A stretch of DNA of 64,000 nucleotides, taken from positions 930,001 through 994,000 of the forward strand of contig CAWGQE010000003.1 in NCBI GenBank assembly GCA_963824705.1, written 5' to 3'. The notes under the pieces were generated by a model. The model did not search any database and was not told the DNA's origin. It was given only the letters and a program-made list of their open reading frames with translations. The stretch is from VRUE01 sp963824705 (GTDB taxonomy: Bacteria > Actinomycetota > Thermoleophilia > Solirubrobacterales > 70-9). Position numbers and translations under genes: made by a program. Positions 1-8,711 of this stretch are shown in pieces; the stretch's first letter is position 1; the number at the start of each line of letters is the position of its first letter.

Positions 1-404
1 GCCGATGGATCGACGAGCTTCAACTGCGCCGGCTTGAAGTCACGCTGGTTGAGCGTGGCGAGTGTCAGATCGTGGGTGAGGGCGCTGGCGGCAATCAGGC
101 TGTCTTTGACCGACATCGGCCGTCCGCGACGGCGTAGGTCGGCGAGGAGCTGCGCCCAGCGCACCCCGACGGTCGAGTCCCAGGGAAGGCACTGGATTCG
201 ACTGACTCCCTCCTCGAACCACTGCTCCAGCTTGCTTCGCCGCGCGCCGCGTGCGAGCAGCAGGATGCCGAAGCGCACCTCACCGAGAATGACTGGATCT
301 ACGACGATCGAACGCTCGTTTCTCTTCAGCCATTCGACCACGCGCGGGTCAGGTTCGGGCTTGGTCGCCTCCGAGAGGACGTTGGCGTCGACGAGGTGCT
401 TCAA
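1..404 (-). CDS. vapC: VapC-type PIN-domain toxin (partial, runs off the window)
   Basis: A PIN-domain ribonuclease, the toxin of a VapBC pair; family members cleave tRNA or rRNA using Mg2+ held by acidic residues. The protein begins KHLVDANVLSEATKP with the first conserved Asp near residue 5, has a Glu in VILGEVRFG, and ends in the window with MSVKDSLIAASA and a later TLNQRDF, all typical of the PIN fold. It starts with TTG at 404, overlapping the antitoxin stop as TTGA, which implies translational coupling. About 134 codons are visible and no stop is reached before base 1, so the last few residues are missing. Confidence 0.85.
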   Translation of the reverse strand, partial: MKHLVDANVLSEATKPEPDPRVVEWLKRNERSIVVDPVILGEVRFGILLLARGARRSKLEQWFEEGVSRIQCLPWDSTVGVRWAQLLADLRRRGRPMSVKDSLIAASALTHDLTLATLNQRDFKPAQLKLVDPS

Positions 405-631
405 AGCGTGTCGGTCGACTCGGACTCGATCGCGACGAAGTAGCCCTTTTCAGGGCAAGCGAGGAGCCAGTCCACCAAGCCTTCGTTGGGCGATGGCGCT
501 ACCCGGTGCAGCCGGTACTCATCCGCGTCGAGGCGCTCGACTTCGAATTCTTGCCCGGGCGCGATGCCATCCTGCTCGCGAAGCTCGGCCGGAAGCACGA
601 TCTGTCCCTTGGTGGATACGGTCGTTCTCAT
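401..631 (-). CDS. vapB: VapB/AbrB-type antitoxin
   Basis: A 76-residue antitoxin with an N-terminal SpoVT-AbrB swapped-hairpin DNA-binding domain: MRTTVSTKGQIVLPAELRE is the classic pattern (TKGQ, then LP.E.R). The C-terminal half should bind and neutralise the adjacent PIN toxin. In this family the antitoxin, alone or with its toxin, represses its own promoter. The palindrome at 636-652 ends 5 bp before the ATG and is a natural operator. A TATCTT -10 box lies exactly six bases before the ATG and there is no ribosome-binding site, so the mRNA is probably leaderless. Confidence 0.88.
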   Translation of the reverse strand: MRTTVSTKGQIVLPAELREQDGIAPGQEFEVERLDADEYRLHRVAPSPNEGLVDWLLACPEKGYFVAIESESTDTL

Positions 632-635
632 AAAG

Positions 636-652
636 GTAAGATAGCATCTTAC
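636..652. promoter_or_regulatory. VapBC operator palindrome with overlapping divergent -10 boxes
   Basis: Perfect inverted repeat GTAAGAT-AGC-ATCTTAC. On the minus strand it contains TATCTT six bases before the vapB ATG. On the plus strand it contains TAAGAT, a TAnnnT -10 box that could serve the nitronate monooxygenase gene starting at 656. Binding of the AbrB-like antitoxin here would cover both boxes. The operator role is inferred. Confidence 0.6.
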
Positions 653-655
653 ATC

Positions 656-1615
656 GTGTCACTGCTCGAGCGCATCGGGGTGGAAGCGCCGGTTGTCCAG
701 GCAGGGATGGGCGGCGGGCTGAGTCGCCATGAGCTTGCGGCGGCGGTGTCCGAGGCCGGTGGGCTTGGGACGATCGCTGTCGCCGGCGCAGGGGCGATCG
801 GCAGTGAGCTTGTGGCGGCGCGGGTGCTGACTGACCGGCCGATCGCCGTGAACCTCTTGCTGCCCTTTGCCCGGCGCGACTGGTTCGCGGCAGCGGCCGC
901 GGCGGACGTGGTCGTCACCTTCTGGGGCACGCCGCGGAGGCGTGTCCCCGGCGTCTGGATGCACCAGTGCGGCTCCGTCGCCGAGGCCCGCTCGGCCCAT
1001 GCGGCGGGCGCCGACGCGGTGATCGTCCAAGGCGTGGAGGCGGGCGGTCACGTGCGCGGGGCGATGCCCGCGCTGGAGCTGCTCGACCGGGTCAAGGGAG
1101 CGCTGCCGGCCGACTACCCGCTGCTGCTCGCCGGCGGAATTGCCGAGCAGAGCGACGTGCGCGAGGCGCTTGCGGCGGGAGCGAGCGCCGCTGTGGCCGG
1201 CACCCGCTTCCTGCTTTCGGAGGAGAGTCGCGCGCACCCCGGATACCGCCAGCGGTTGATCGAGGCGGAGGACACCATCCTCACCGAGCTGTTCGGCGCC
1301 GGTTGGCCTGCGCCCCATCGCGTCGTCGCCAACGCGGCGACGCAGCGGTGGCTGCGCGGCGACCGCCGCGGCCCGCGGCTCAACAGACTGATCAATCGTC
1401 TGCTCGCCCCCGGCGCGCGCTACATGCCGCCGGCTCTCCAGGACCGGATGATTCGCGCCCAGCGCCCGGGCAGCCGGCTGCTCTCGCCGGCCGGTCCGAC
1501 CGATGACGGTCCCGAGACGCTGCTCGACGCGGGGGCGCTCTACGCGGGCCAGACGGTGGCCCGCATCGCCGATGTCAGGCCCGCGGCAGATCTGGTCCGC
1601 GCCCTTACGCCGTGA
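656..1615 (+). CDS. nitronate monooxygenase (NPD/2-nitropropane dioxygenase family)
   Basis: An FMN-dependent TIM-barrel enzyme of the nitronate monooxygenase family, which oxidises alkyl nitronates such as propionate 3-nitronate to carbonyl compounds and nitrite or nitrate. Visible features are the N-terminal PVVQAGMGGGLSRHELA segment, the QGVEAGGHVRG motif with the conserved active-site His, and the FMN-phosphate loop region LLLAGGIAEQSDVREAL followed by AGTRFL. I chose the GTG at 656 because it directly precedes the conserved core; the frame continues upstream but runs back through the vapB gene. That gives about 319 residues, normal for the family. The exact substrate cannot be told. Confidence 0.82.
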   Translation: MSLLERIGVEAPVVQAGMGGGLSRHELAAAVSEAGGLGTIAVAGAGAIGSELVAARVLTDRPIAVNLLLPFARRDWFAAAAAADVVVTFWGTPRRRVPGVWMHQCGSVAEARSAHAAGADAVIVQGVEAGGHVRGAMPALELLDRVKGALPADYPLLLAGGIAEQSDVREALAAGASAAVAGTRFLLSEESRAHPGYRQRLIEAEDTILTELFGAGWPAPHRVVANAATQRWLRGDRRGPRLNRLINRLLAPGARYMPPALQDRMIRAQRPGSRLLSPAGPTDDGPETLLDAGALYAGQTVARIADVRPAADLVRALTP

Positions 1616-1684
1616 GCGGCGTGTCCCCTGGCAAAAGGGTAGGCAAGGCCCAGGAAACCGCATGGATTCGGCGAACCCGGTCTC

Positions 1685-2062
1685 ATGCTTCCCCTGGCCC
1701 TCGCCTTTCGAGGACTCGCACGGGCCGTCGCTGGGGTTTGGCACGACCCCGAGACCAAGGCGCTGCCTTTCGTCGCAGCCGCCCTGGTGCTGACGGGGAC
1801 GATCTTTTACTGGCGCTTTGAGGACTGGACCATCATCCAGGCCCTCTACTTCTCTGTCGTAACCCTGACCACGGTCGGCTACGGAGACCTTCACCCGACC
1901 AGCGCCGGCACCGAGATCTTCACGATCTTCTACATCCTCACCGGGATCGGCGTGTTCGTCGCCTTGCTCGCTTCGATCGCACAGCAGTACATCGCGCAGA
2001 AGGGCGAAGGGCCTTCCGCGCGGGAGCGTCTAGACGCTCGCCGGCATCGCGGCGGCAGCTAG
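1685..2062 (+). CDS. two-TM potassium channel (KcsA-like pore)
   Basis: A 125-residue K+ channel subunit with a KcsA-like layout: TM1 around residues 28-46, a pore helix, the signature selectivity filter TTVGYGD near residues 61-67, and TM2 at about 78-100 ending in a short basic tail. It would assemble as a tetramer in the cytoplasmic membrane. No RCK/TrkA-N ligand-binding domain is present, so gating must come from the membrane part or a partner. It stands alone between the nitronate monooxygenase and the convergent amtB. Confidence 0.85.
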   Translation: MLPLALAFRGLARAVAGVWHDPETKALPFVAAALVLTGTIFYWRFEDWTIIQALYFSVVTLTTVGYGDLHPTSAGTEIFTIFYILTGIGVFVALLASIAQQYIAQKGEGPSARERLDARRHRGGS

Positions 2063-2091
2063 CCCGACGACAGCGATCCCGGGCCGCTGCG

Positions 2092-3401
2092 CTAGGTCGG
2101 GTCGGCGACCGGCAGCTCCGCCTCGATGCCGGACTCGGGGGTGATCAGGATCGCTCCCTCGCCGGTCACGTAGGCCTCCTCGCCGTGCTGGACGACGTCC
2201 ATGCCGATCGCCTCCTGGCGTTCGCTCGCCCGCAGGGGCATCGCCAGGCCGATCAGCTTGAGCAGGACGAAGGTCACCGCGAAGGCGTAGACCGGGGCGG
2301 CCAGCGCCGCCAGCGCTTGGTCGCCGAGCTGAGCGGCGTTGCCGTAGAAGAGGCCGTCGGAGACGCCGTTCCAGGCGAACTCGGCGAAGAAGCCGATGAA
2401 GAGGATGCCGAAGAACCCCGCGATGCCGTGGGCAGCGAGGACGTCGAGGGTCTCGTCGACCCGGGTCCGCGTCCGCCAGACGATGATCGCGTAGCTCGGC
2501 AGTGCCGCGAGGGCGCCGAGCGCCATCGCCCAGCCCGGGCTGATGAACCCGCCCGCCGGGGTGATCGCGACGCAGCCGACGACGATCGCCGTCGCCGCGC
2601 CGATCGCCGTCACCTTGCGGCCGCGGATCAGGTCGAGGGTGAACCAGACGACCAGCGTGCAGGCCGGGCAGAGCAGGGTGTTGGTGAAGGCGAGCACGCT
2701 GGCGTCGCCGGTCGAGAAGCCGCTGCCGCCGTTGAAGCCGAACCAGCCGAACCAGAGCAGGCCGGCGCCGAGCAGCACGTACATCGCGTTGTGGGGGAGG
2801 AGCGCCTGGCGCCCGTAGTCCTTGCGAGCGCCGACCACGAGCGCCGCCGCCAGGGCCGAGAAGCCGGAGCCCATCTCGACCGGGACGCCGCCGGCGAAGT
2901 CGAGGGTGCCGCCGGCCTGCAGCCAGCCGCCGCCGAACGCCCAGTGCGCGAGCACGGCGTAGACGAGCACCGACCAGAGCGCGGCGAAGACGAGGAACGG
3001 CGCCGAACCGCATCCGCTCGACGACCGCGCCGGAGACGAGGGCGACGGTGATGATGCAGAAGGTCGCCTGGAAGGCCATGAAGACGAGCTCGCGGGATCT
3101 TCGTCCCTTCGCGGGGCGCGAAGTCGACGCCGTTGAGGAAGGCGTTGCCGAGGCCGCCGACGAGGCTGCCGTCGCCGTCGAAGGCGATCGAGTAGCCGAC
3201 CGCCGCCCAGGTGACGGTGGCGACGGCGATCGCGGCGACGCACATCATGAAGGTGTTGAGCGTGTTCTTCGAGCGCACCAGGCCGGCGTAGAAGAGGCCC
3301 AGGGCCGGGGTCATCATCAGGACCAGCGCGGTGGCGACCAGCATCCAGGCGGTGTCGCCCGTGTCGACCTGTGCGGCCGCGCTGAGGATCGCCGCGCTCA
3401 C
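2092..3401 (-). pseudogene. amtB: ammonium transporter AmtB, frame-disrupted twice in this sequence
   Basis: An Amt/Mep/Rh ammonium channel. The N-terminal part (MLVATALVLMMTPALGLFYAG) is in one frame, the segment MAFQATFCIITVALVSGAVV in a second, and the remainder (LAHWAFGGGWL with the first pore His, DVLAAHGIAGFFGI with the second) in a third. Two single-base insertions explain this, near 3092 and near 3000 on the plus-strand map. Removing one base at each gives a continuous protein of about 435 residues with the usual Amt topology. The start overlaps the glnK stop as ATGA, so the pair is one operon. Either the gene is broken or, more likely, the sequence has errors here. Confidence 0.85.
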
Positions 3402-3754
3402 TGCTTGTCCACCGGGGTGACGGCGCCCATGTCGGTATCGCCGGTGCGGATCCGAACCGCCTGCTCGAGCGGCACGACGAAGATCTTGCCGTCGCCGACC
3501 TCGCCGGTGCGGGCGCCCTCGCAGAGGGCGTCGACGGTCGCGTCGACGAACTCGTCCGAGACGGCGATCTCGAAGCGGACCTTCTCGGAGAGGCCCATCT
3601 GCACGGTGGTGCCGCGGTAGGTCTCGACCCGCTCCAGCTCACCCCCGTGGCCCTGGACGCGGCTCATCGAGACCCCGCGCACGTCAGCGCGGTACAGCGC
3701 CTCCAGCACGTCGTTCGCCTTCTCCGGGCGCACGATGCCGATCACCAGCTTCAC
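3398..3754 (-). CDS. glnK: PII nitrogen regulatory protein GlnK
   Basis: A 118-residue PII signal protein that senses 2-oxoglutarate and ATP/ADP and plugs the AmtB channel. It shows the N-terminal MKLVIGIVRPEKANDV strand-helix, the T-loop beginning TYRGTT, and the B-loop TGEVGDGKIFV and C-loop IRTGDTD nucleotide-binding segments. The residue aligned with Tyr51, the site uridylylated in enterobacteria and adenylylated in other actinobacteria, is Val. Control by covalent modification at that site is therefore not possible. It starts with GTG behind a strong GGGGAGGAA ribosome-binding site and precedes amtB, the reverse of the common amtB-glnK order. Confidence 0.93.
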   Translation of the reverse strand: MKLVIGIVRPEKANDVLEALYRADVRGVSMSRVQGHGGELERVETYRGTTVQMGLSEKVRFEIAVSDEFVDATVDALCEGARTGEVGDGKIFVVPLEQAVRIRTGDTDMGAVTPVDKQ

Positions 3755-3773
3755 GTTCCTCCCCTTCCCATTT

Positions 3774-3790
3774 GCCGGGCAATACCCGGC
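3774..3790. promoter_or_regulatory. small inverted repeat upstream of glnK
   Basis: GCCGGG-CAATA-CCCGGC lies 20 bp before the glnK GTG, in the 78-bp gap between glnK and the upstream dehydrogenase. It could be an operator for a nitrogen regulator or a weak hairpin ending the upstream transcript. No tract of T follows it. Its function is not shown by the sequence. Confidence 0.35.
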
Positions 3791-3832
3791 CGAACCCTAA
3801 CCGGGACTTCACGCTGTGCGTCGGCTGATCGC

Positions 3833-4600
3833 TCAGCCTTTCTGTTCGGTGGGGCGGATGAGGATCTCGTTGAGGCAGACGTACCAAGGGCGGGTGACCG
3901 CGAAGGCGATCGCGTCGGCGATGTCGGAGGCCTCGAGTTTGCGCATGCCCGAGAGGCGCTCGATCGTCTGCTCCTTGACCCCGTCGCGGAGGTGGTCGGT
4001 CAGCTCGGTGTCGACCGCGCCGGGCTCGATCAGCGTCGAGCGGACTTTGCGATCGGCGAACTCCTGGCGGAAGGACTCGCTGAAGGCGCCGACGCCGTGC
4101 TTGGTCAGGTTGTAGACGCCGGAGCCGGAGCGGGCGACACGGCCGGCGACGGAGCTGATGTTGACCACGTCGGCGCAGCCGCGCTCGGATTCCTCGGCGG
4201 CGGAGAGAAGGTGGGGGAGGGCAGCGTGGGTGGTGTTGATCAGGCCCTTGAGGTTGAGGTCGATCATCCGGTCCCATTCCTTGGTGGGCGCATCCTCGAT
4301 CGGCCCCAGCAGCATCACGCCGGCGTTGTTGACGACGATGTCCAGGCCGCCCAGCTCATCGACGGTGCGATCGACTGCGGCAATCGCCTGCTCCTGGTCG
4401 GTGATGTCGGATTCGATCGCCAGCGCGGTATGGCCGTGTCCGCCGATCTCGGAGGCAAGCCGCTCGAGCCGCTCCAGGCGCCGAGCCGACACCGCGACTT
4501 TCGCGCCCCGCTCTGCCAGCGCCCGCGCCGTAGCCTCGCCAATGCCGCTGCTGGCGCCAGTGATCAGGGCAACGGTTCCTTCAAGTGGGGTGGTGGCCAT
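3833..4600 (-). CDS. short-chain dehydrogenase/reductase
   Basis: A classical SDR of 255 residues that uses NAD(P)H. It carries the cofactor motif TGASSGIG near residue 14, NNAG near residue 91, the catalytic Ser in NISSVAG, and YNLTK as the YxxxK active site. An Arg pair (ARRLERLERL) after the second strand favours NADP over NAD. The family covers many alcohol and ketone substrates, so no substrate can be named. It is transcribed towards glnK with a 78-bp gap and divergently from the DyP peroxidase. Confidence 0.88.
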   Translation of the reverse strand: MATTPLEGTVALITGASSGIGEATARALAERGAKVAVSARRLERLERLASEIGGHGHTALAIESDITDQEQAIAAVDRTVDELGGLDIVVNNAGVMLLGPIEDAPTKEWDRMIDLNLKGLINTTHAALPHLLSAAEESERGCADVVNISSVAGRVARSGSGVYNLTKHGVGAFSESFRQEFADRKVRSTLIEPGAVDTELTDHLRDGVKEQTIERLSGMRKLEASDIADAIAFAVTRPWYVCLNEILIRPTEQKG

Positions 4601-4734
4601 CAGCGATCGCGTCCCTTCAGTCGTTTGCGCGTTTCAGATACCCGAGAGCCTGTCGGTCTACTCGTTTCGAGGCCGCCGAGGCGCATAACGGGCAGGTTTG
4701 GGCACGACTGCTGGGCGGACTCCACCAGTACTTA

Positions 4735-4740
4735 TATAGT
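4735..4740 (+). promoter_or_regulatory. probable -10 box for the DyP peroxidase gene
   Basis: TATAGT inside the AT-rich string CTTATATAGT, 38 bp before the peroxidase ATG. This is the only AT-rich stretch in the 178-bp divergent gap. No good -35 match is seen. Confidence 0.4.
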
Positions 4741-4778
4741 GCCCCTATCAGCCGATCTACTCCGCGAAGGGTCCAGTA

Positions 4779-6050
4779 ATGGCGAAAGCCGGTCCCCAGT
4801 CAGGCATCACGAATCGTCCACCTGAGCACCTGCTGCTCGCCAGCTTCAACTTCGTCGAAGGGGTCGAAGCGCGCCTGGCGATCGAGGCGCTTCGCGACCT
4901 GATCGCGCACGAGCTCGAATCGCGACTCAGTCCCGAGAACCAGGACAAGACCCAGCCTTCAGCGGAGACCGGCGAGCTCGGATTTGTGCCTGGCTATGAC
5001 CGAGCCTTTCTGACCATCACGCTTGGCCTCTCCGCGAGCGGCGTCCAGAAGCTGGGTTTGCCCGAGCCGCCGGCCGACCTGCGGACGATCGAATGGTCCA
5101 ACCTCGTCGATCCGCCGCTGCCTGAAAGTACCGGTGGAGATCTTGTCTTGCAGATCTGCGCCGACAACCTCTACATCTGCGAGCACGTTGTTCGCCGCAT
5201 CGAGGAGGAGCTCAGCGACAAATTCAGTCTCCTCGCCGCCTTCATCGGTTCCCAGCGCTACAACAGTCGTGCGGGTCGCACCTCGCGCCATGAGGGCCGG
5301 GCGCTGATCGGCTTCCTCGACGGGACCTCGAACCTGAACCCCCGCGACTCTGACGATGACGCGAAGCTCGTCTTCGTGAACCCCGGCGACGTCGCCAATT
5401 ACCCCCAAAACCCACCGGCCGGAGAACTGTCGACGGAAAATCCCTATCAAGCCGCCCCAACCGACCCCAAGCCGCATTTCCCCGACTTGCACCCGGTGCC
5501 CACTGCTGAGCCGGCGTGGACCGAGCACGGCACTTACATGACCGTGCGGGTGAGCACCTTCAACACGAAGGATTGGGACAAACTCGCTCAGGAAGACCAG
5601 GAGAAAACGATCGGCCGTTTCAAGGTTCACGGCGCCAGCCTCGACCTCGCGGACACCGATGCCAATCTCGACAAAGAACCCGCGTTCAAAGACGACAAGA
5701 GCGCCCCTGGCGTATCGACCGATGCTCACATTCGGAAGGCCAATCCGCGTGGAAATGACGGCGAGGATGCACAGCGAAGGATCTTCCGCCGCGGCTATCC
5801 CCTGATCGGCCCGGGGGTCGGTGAGCTGCAGCGCGGCCTGATCTTTATTTCCTTCGGCCGTTCGATCACCACCCAGTTCGAGTTCATCGTTCGCGCCTGG
5901 ATGCGCAACAAAGACTTTCCGACCCCCGAGGCTGGCGTCGATCCGCTCTTCGCGAAAGTCGGCGAGACGGTCTTGGGTGGCGGCTACTACTTCGTCCCTC
6001 CGCTGGAGAAGAAAACCGAGCCATGGACCTGGAAGTTGCCCTCTAGCTGA
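4779..6050 (+). CDS. Dyp-type heme peroxidase
   Basis: A dye-decolourising peroxidase of 423 residues. It has the diagnostic GFLDGTSN motif (the GxxDG block with the distal Asp), the proximal heme His in DAHIRKANPR, the RIFRRGYPL strand, and the C-terminal GLIFISFGRSITTQFEFIV segment. A long insert between the GxxDG block and the heme His resembles the larger DyP classes. There is no Tat or Sec signal peptide, so it should be cytoplasmic unless loaded into a shell; no encapsulin gene is in the window. It is followed after 63 bp by a membrane protein and then a large unknown protein, probably one transcription unit. Confidence 0.88.
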   Translation: MAKAGPQSGITNRPPEHLLLASFNFVEGVEARLAIEALRDLIAHELESRLSPENQDKTQPSAETGELGFVPGYDRAFLTITLGLSASGVQKLGLPEPPADLRTIEWSNLVDPPLPESTGGDLVLQICADNLYICEHVVRRIEEELSDKFSLLAAFIGSQRYNSRAGRTSRHEGRALIGFLDGTSNLNPRDSDDDAKLVFVNPGDVANYPQNPPAGELSTENPYQAAPTDPKPHFPDLHPVPTAEPAWTEHGTYMTVRVSTFNTKDWDKLAQEDQEKTIGRFKVHGASLDLADTDANLDKEPAFKDDKSAPGVSTDAHIRKANPRGNDGEDAQRRIFRRGYPLIGPGVGELQRGLIFISFGRSITTQFEFIVRAWMRNKDFPTPEAGVDPLFAKVGETVLGGGYYFVPPLEKKTEPWTWKLPSS

Positions 6051-6113
6051 ACCGGCCAGAAACTCCCCGGCTGCAGTTTTCACCCATCCCGATCGTGACG
6101 CTGGGAGGCGCCG

Positions 6114-6794
6114 ATGATTGAGCTGAATACCACCTGGGACGTCGTGCTGATGTTGCTCATCGCGGCAGGAGTCGGCCTGATCGGTGGGCTCGGCGCGGCG
6201 ATGCTCGACCGACGCGGCCGTGAAGAAGACCCGACCGTTGTTGGGAGGGGCGGCCTGTGGTCGAGCGTCTTCCTTGGCGGCATCGCCGCCGTCGCGATCC
6301 TCTACTTCTTCCCGCCGACCCGCGAAGGCGCCAACGCCGTTGGCGGGGAAGGCAAGGCCTATGACCTGACCGAACTAGTCGCTCTCTCACTGATCGTCGG
6401 CTCGGCTGGCTCCAGTTTCCTGCTCATGCTCCAGGCTCGCACGTTGGCTTTGGCCAGCGCCGAGCGCAACGCAGCGACTCAGGCGACGGCCAATCAGGCG
6501 ACCCAGGCGACGGCTACGCAGGCGCTCAGTGACGTTGCCGACCAGGCCGCCAGCGCAGCTAAAGCCAGCGTCAACGCGTCTGCGCCGGAGCTACAGGCGG
6601 CGCTGCAACGTGTGGGCGCTCCGGTGATCAGCGCCGAGCAGGTTGACCAAGTGGTCAGCGACCTCGCCGACCAGACCAGGTCGGCCGTCGTCGCCGATCT
6701 CGAACCCCATGTCGAAAGCGCGCAGAAGCTGGTCGCCGCGGCGTCAACGATCGCCCCCGAAACGATGCCGGCTGAGCCGGTGGCGGTGGAGTAG
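6114..6794 (+). CDS. membrane protein with alanine-rich coiled-coil tail, unknown function
   Basis: A 226-residue protein I do not recognise. Three hydrophobic segments are visible near residues 10-30 (MLLIAAGVGLIGGLGAAML), 47-65 (SSVFLGGIAAVAILYFF) and 90-110. They are followed by a polar Ala/Thr/Gln-rich region with repeats such as QATANQATQATATQA that should form a long helix or coiled coil. Such a layout suits a membrane anchor presenting an oligomerising cytoplasmic rod. It lies 63 bp after the DyP peroxidase and 15 bp before the next gene, so the three are likely co-expressed. Confidence 0.65.
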   Translation: MIELNTTWDVVLMLLIAAGVGLIGGLGAAMLDRRGREEDPTVVGRGGLWSSVFLGGIAAVAILYFFPPTREGANAVGGEGKAYDLTELVALSLIVGSAGSSFLLMLQARTLALASAERNAATQATANQATQATATQALSDVADQAASAAKASVNASAPELQAALQRVGAPVISAEQVDQVVSDLADQTRSAVVADLEPHVESAQKLVAAASTIAPETMPAEPVAVE

Positions 6795-6809
6795 AGGTAG
6801 GCGTCGACG

Positions 6810-8607
6810 ATGGCCAGCTCGCTGCGCAGCGAGGAAATCAGACCCTACCGTTCAGTGCTCGTGGCCCACTTCGATGAGGGTCAGGCGCTTTCGGCCGAGA
6901 AGGTGCTGCGTAAACTCAAACGCGTCCTTGGTGTCCGGGTCCAGGACAAAGGCCGCAAAATCATCGCTGCCGGTACCACCAGCGATCCCGACGGCGCCTT
7001 CGTCCACTACCAAGATCGCCACCGACCCTCCTGGGCCCCAGAGGGTGTACTCGACCGGGTCAACTACCTAGCCGTCGTCGTCGTTAGGGGGGATTGGGTA
7101 GCGATCCACACCACCGAGAAATCCCGCCGTGACTCGATTGCCGGGGCGCTGCGGAAAGGCAAGTTCGGCGCTCTGCGGATGATTCCCTCTGCGCAGCTCA
7201 AGGCCGCATTCATCAAGGGCAAAGCCCGGACCCTCTGGCTGCGCGGCACCCATCGCTCGACCTCCTCCAAGCCCGACACCAAGGTGATCGGCGGTAGGGA
7301 TCTCTCTGCCGCCCTCGATCCGATCGGCGATCAGACCTACGCTTACTCGGCGGCCCGTTGTGAGCCAGAAAACGAAGCGATCGGGCCGGTGATGGGGGTC
7401 GCAGTCAACAAGTCGAGTCTTTGGGTCGGCCCCTCGGCCGATTGGGAGGAGTTCGAGGCGACGGTCATTGCCACCCTCGAAGCGCTCGAGGCGAGCGCCG
7501 GCCTCGCCCACGAGCCTCTCCCTGTGTTGGCCGATGTGGCCAACAACTTGACTGGTGTCGAAAATGCCTATGACCTCACCATCACGCCACCTGAGATGTT
7601 GCAGATTGGTCCCGTGCTCGACCCGGTTGAGGCCGAGGTATTGGCGCAGATGGAGCTGCTGGCTTTCGGCACCCAGTTCGAGCTCAGCGGAGCCGCAGGA
7701 ACCAAATTGAAGGCCGAGGTGTTGAGGCAGGGCCAACCACTAGGAAGCGTCGAGGTCGAGTTCCGCGACGGCCCCGATGAGATTGAGACCTTTGTCTCGG
7801 GAAGCGCTGAGCCTGGGTGCGAGCCGGAATTCATGGACGTTCTCAGCGCCCTGCGAAATCCCGAAAACCTGATCGTCCACTTCGACTCGGGCCACACCGT
7901 TCAAGATCGCCAGGCCTTTAGCGTCCGCCATCGGGACCTGCCCTTCGAGGGCTGGGCCTGGGTTCCCTTCGGCGACCAATGGGAGGTCGCCCGCGAGAAG
8001 CCGCCGCCGGGTACCGCCATCGGCAATGGCGACCGCTCGCTCTTTAGCTGGGTGCTCGGCTACTGGCCGAGCGGCGCTGGCCTCCTCGGCGGTCAGGGCT
8101 GGCTTGCTTGCGACGATCGCCCGGGCGAGACCGCCGACTTTCTGCAGATCGATGAAAGCGAAGGAGTGCCGATTCTGACTCTGATCCACGTCAAGGGGGC
8201 GAGCAGTGATTCGGCGGGCCGTGAACTGGCGGTTGTCCCCTATGAGACGGTCAGCGCCCAGGCCGTAAAAGAACCTTCGCCACCTCGATGCCAAGCTCGC
8301 TGCTGGGACGATGGTGGGCGCAGGCATTCCAAAAGGCCTCTCACTTCATGCCTGGCAAGAAGGCCAGCCCGTCACCCGAGAGGACTTCATCGCTCGCCTC
8401 GATGCCCTAGGCGCCAACTTTCGCCGACGCGTCGTCATCCTTCAGCCGCACGTCCGTCGCGATCTGCTCGAAGAAGTGCGCTCCGAAGGCGCCGCCCACG
8501 CCCAGTACCCGAGGCTGCGCCAGTTGGACACGCTGCTGCATGCGGCAGCCGCCGATTGCCGCTCGGTCAGTGCTGAGCTTGTCGTCATCGGTGCCGAGCG
8601 AGGGTGA
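6810..8607 (+). pseudogene. large unknown protein with defence-helicase-like C-terminal region; one frameshift
   Basis: The frame starting at 6810 runs to about 8268, then the matching protein continues in another frame to the TGA at 8607. One extra A in the run AAAA at 8267-8270 explains the shift, giving about 598 residues when corrected. From about residue 340 it has a pattern that I recall from the tails of large SF2 helicases in phage-defence islands: VHFDSGHTV, then PFEGWAWVPF and EKPPPG, then a D-D-x-x-G-E-x-A-D-F block and LTLIHVKGAS with a downstream QAVKNLRHLD. No helicase motifs are present. The N-terminal half is unrecognised. Function is unknown; the defence link rests on memory of similar sequences. 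Confidence 0.6.
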
Positions 8608-8711
8608 GGTTGATGATCACTCAAACCCTCGAGCCCGAAGGAAGTGACTTCAAGTTGTGATCCAGGTGGTAGGCCGGTTTAAACTCGACCGTCTTCTTGC
8701 CTAAAAGACCG

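Noticed and set aside
659..1894. A 411-codon minus-strand frame opposite the nitronate monooxygenase
   Set aside because: Shadow frame of a gene with clear motifs.
4779..6050. DyP peroxidase as encapsulin cargo
   Set aside because: No encapsulin shell gene is nearby and no cargo-type C-terminal tail is recognisable.
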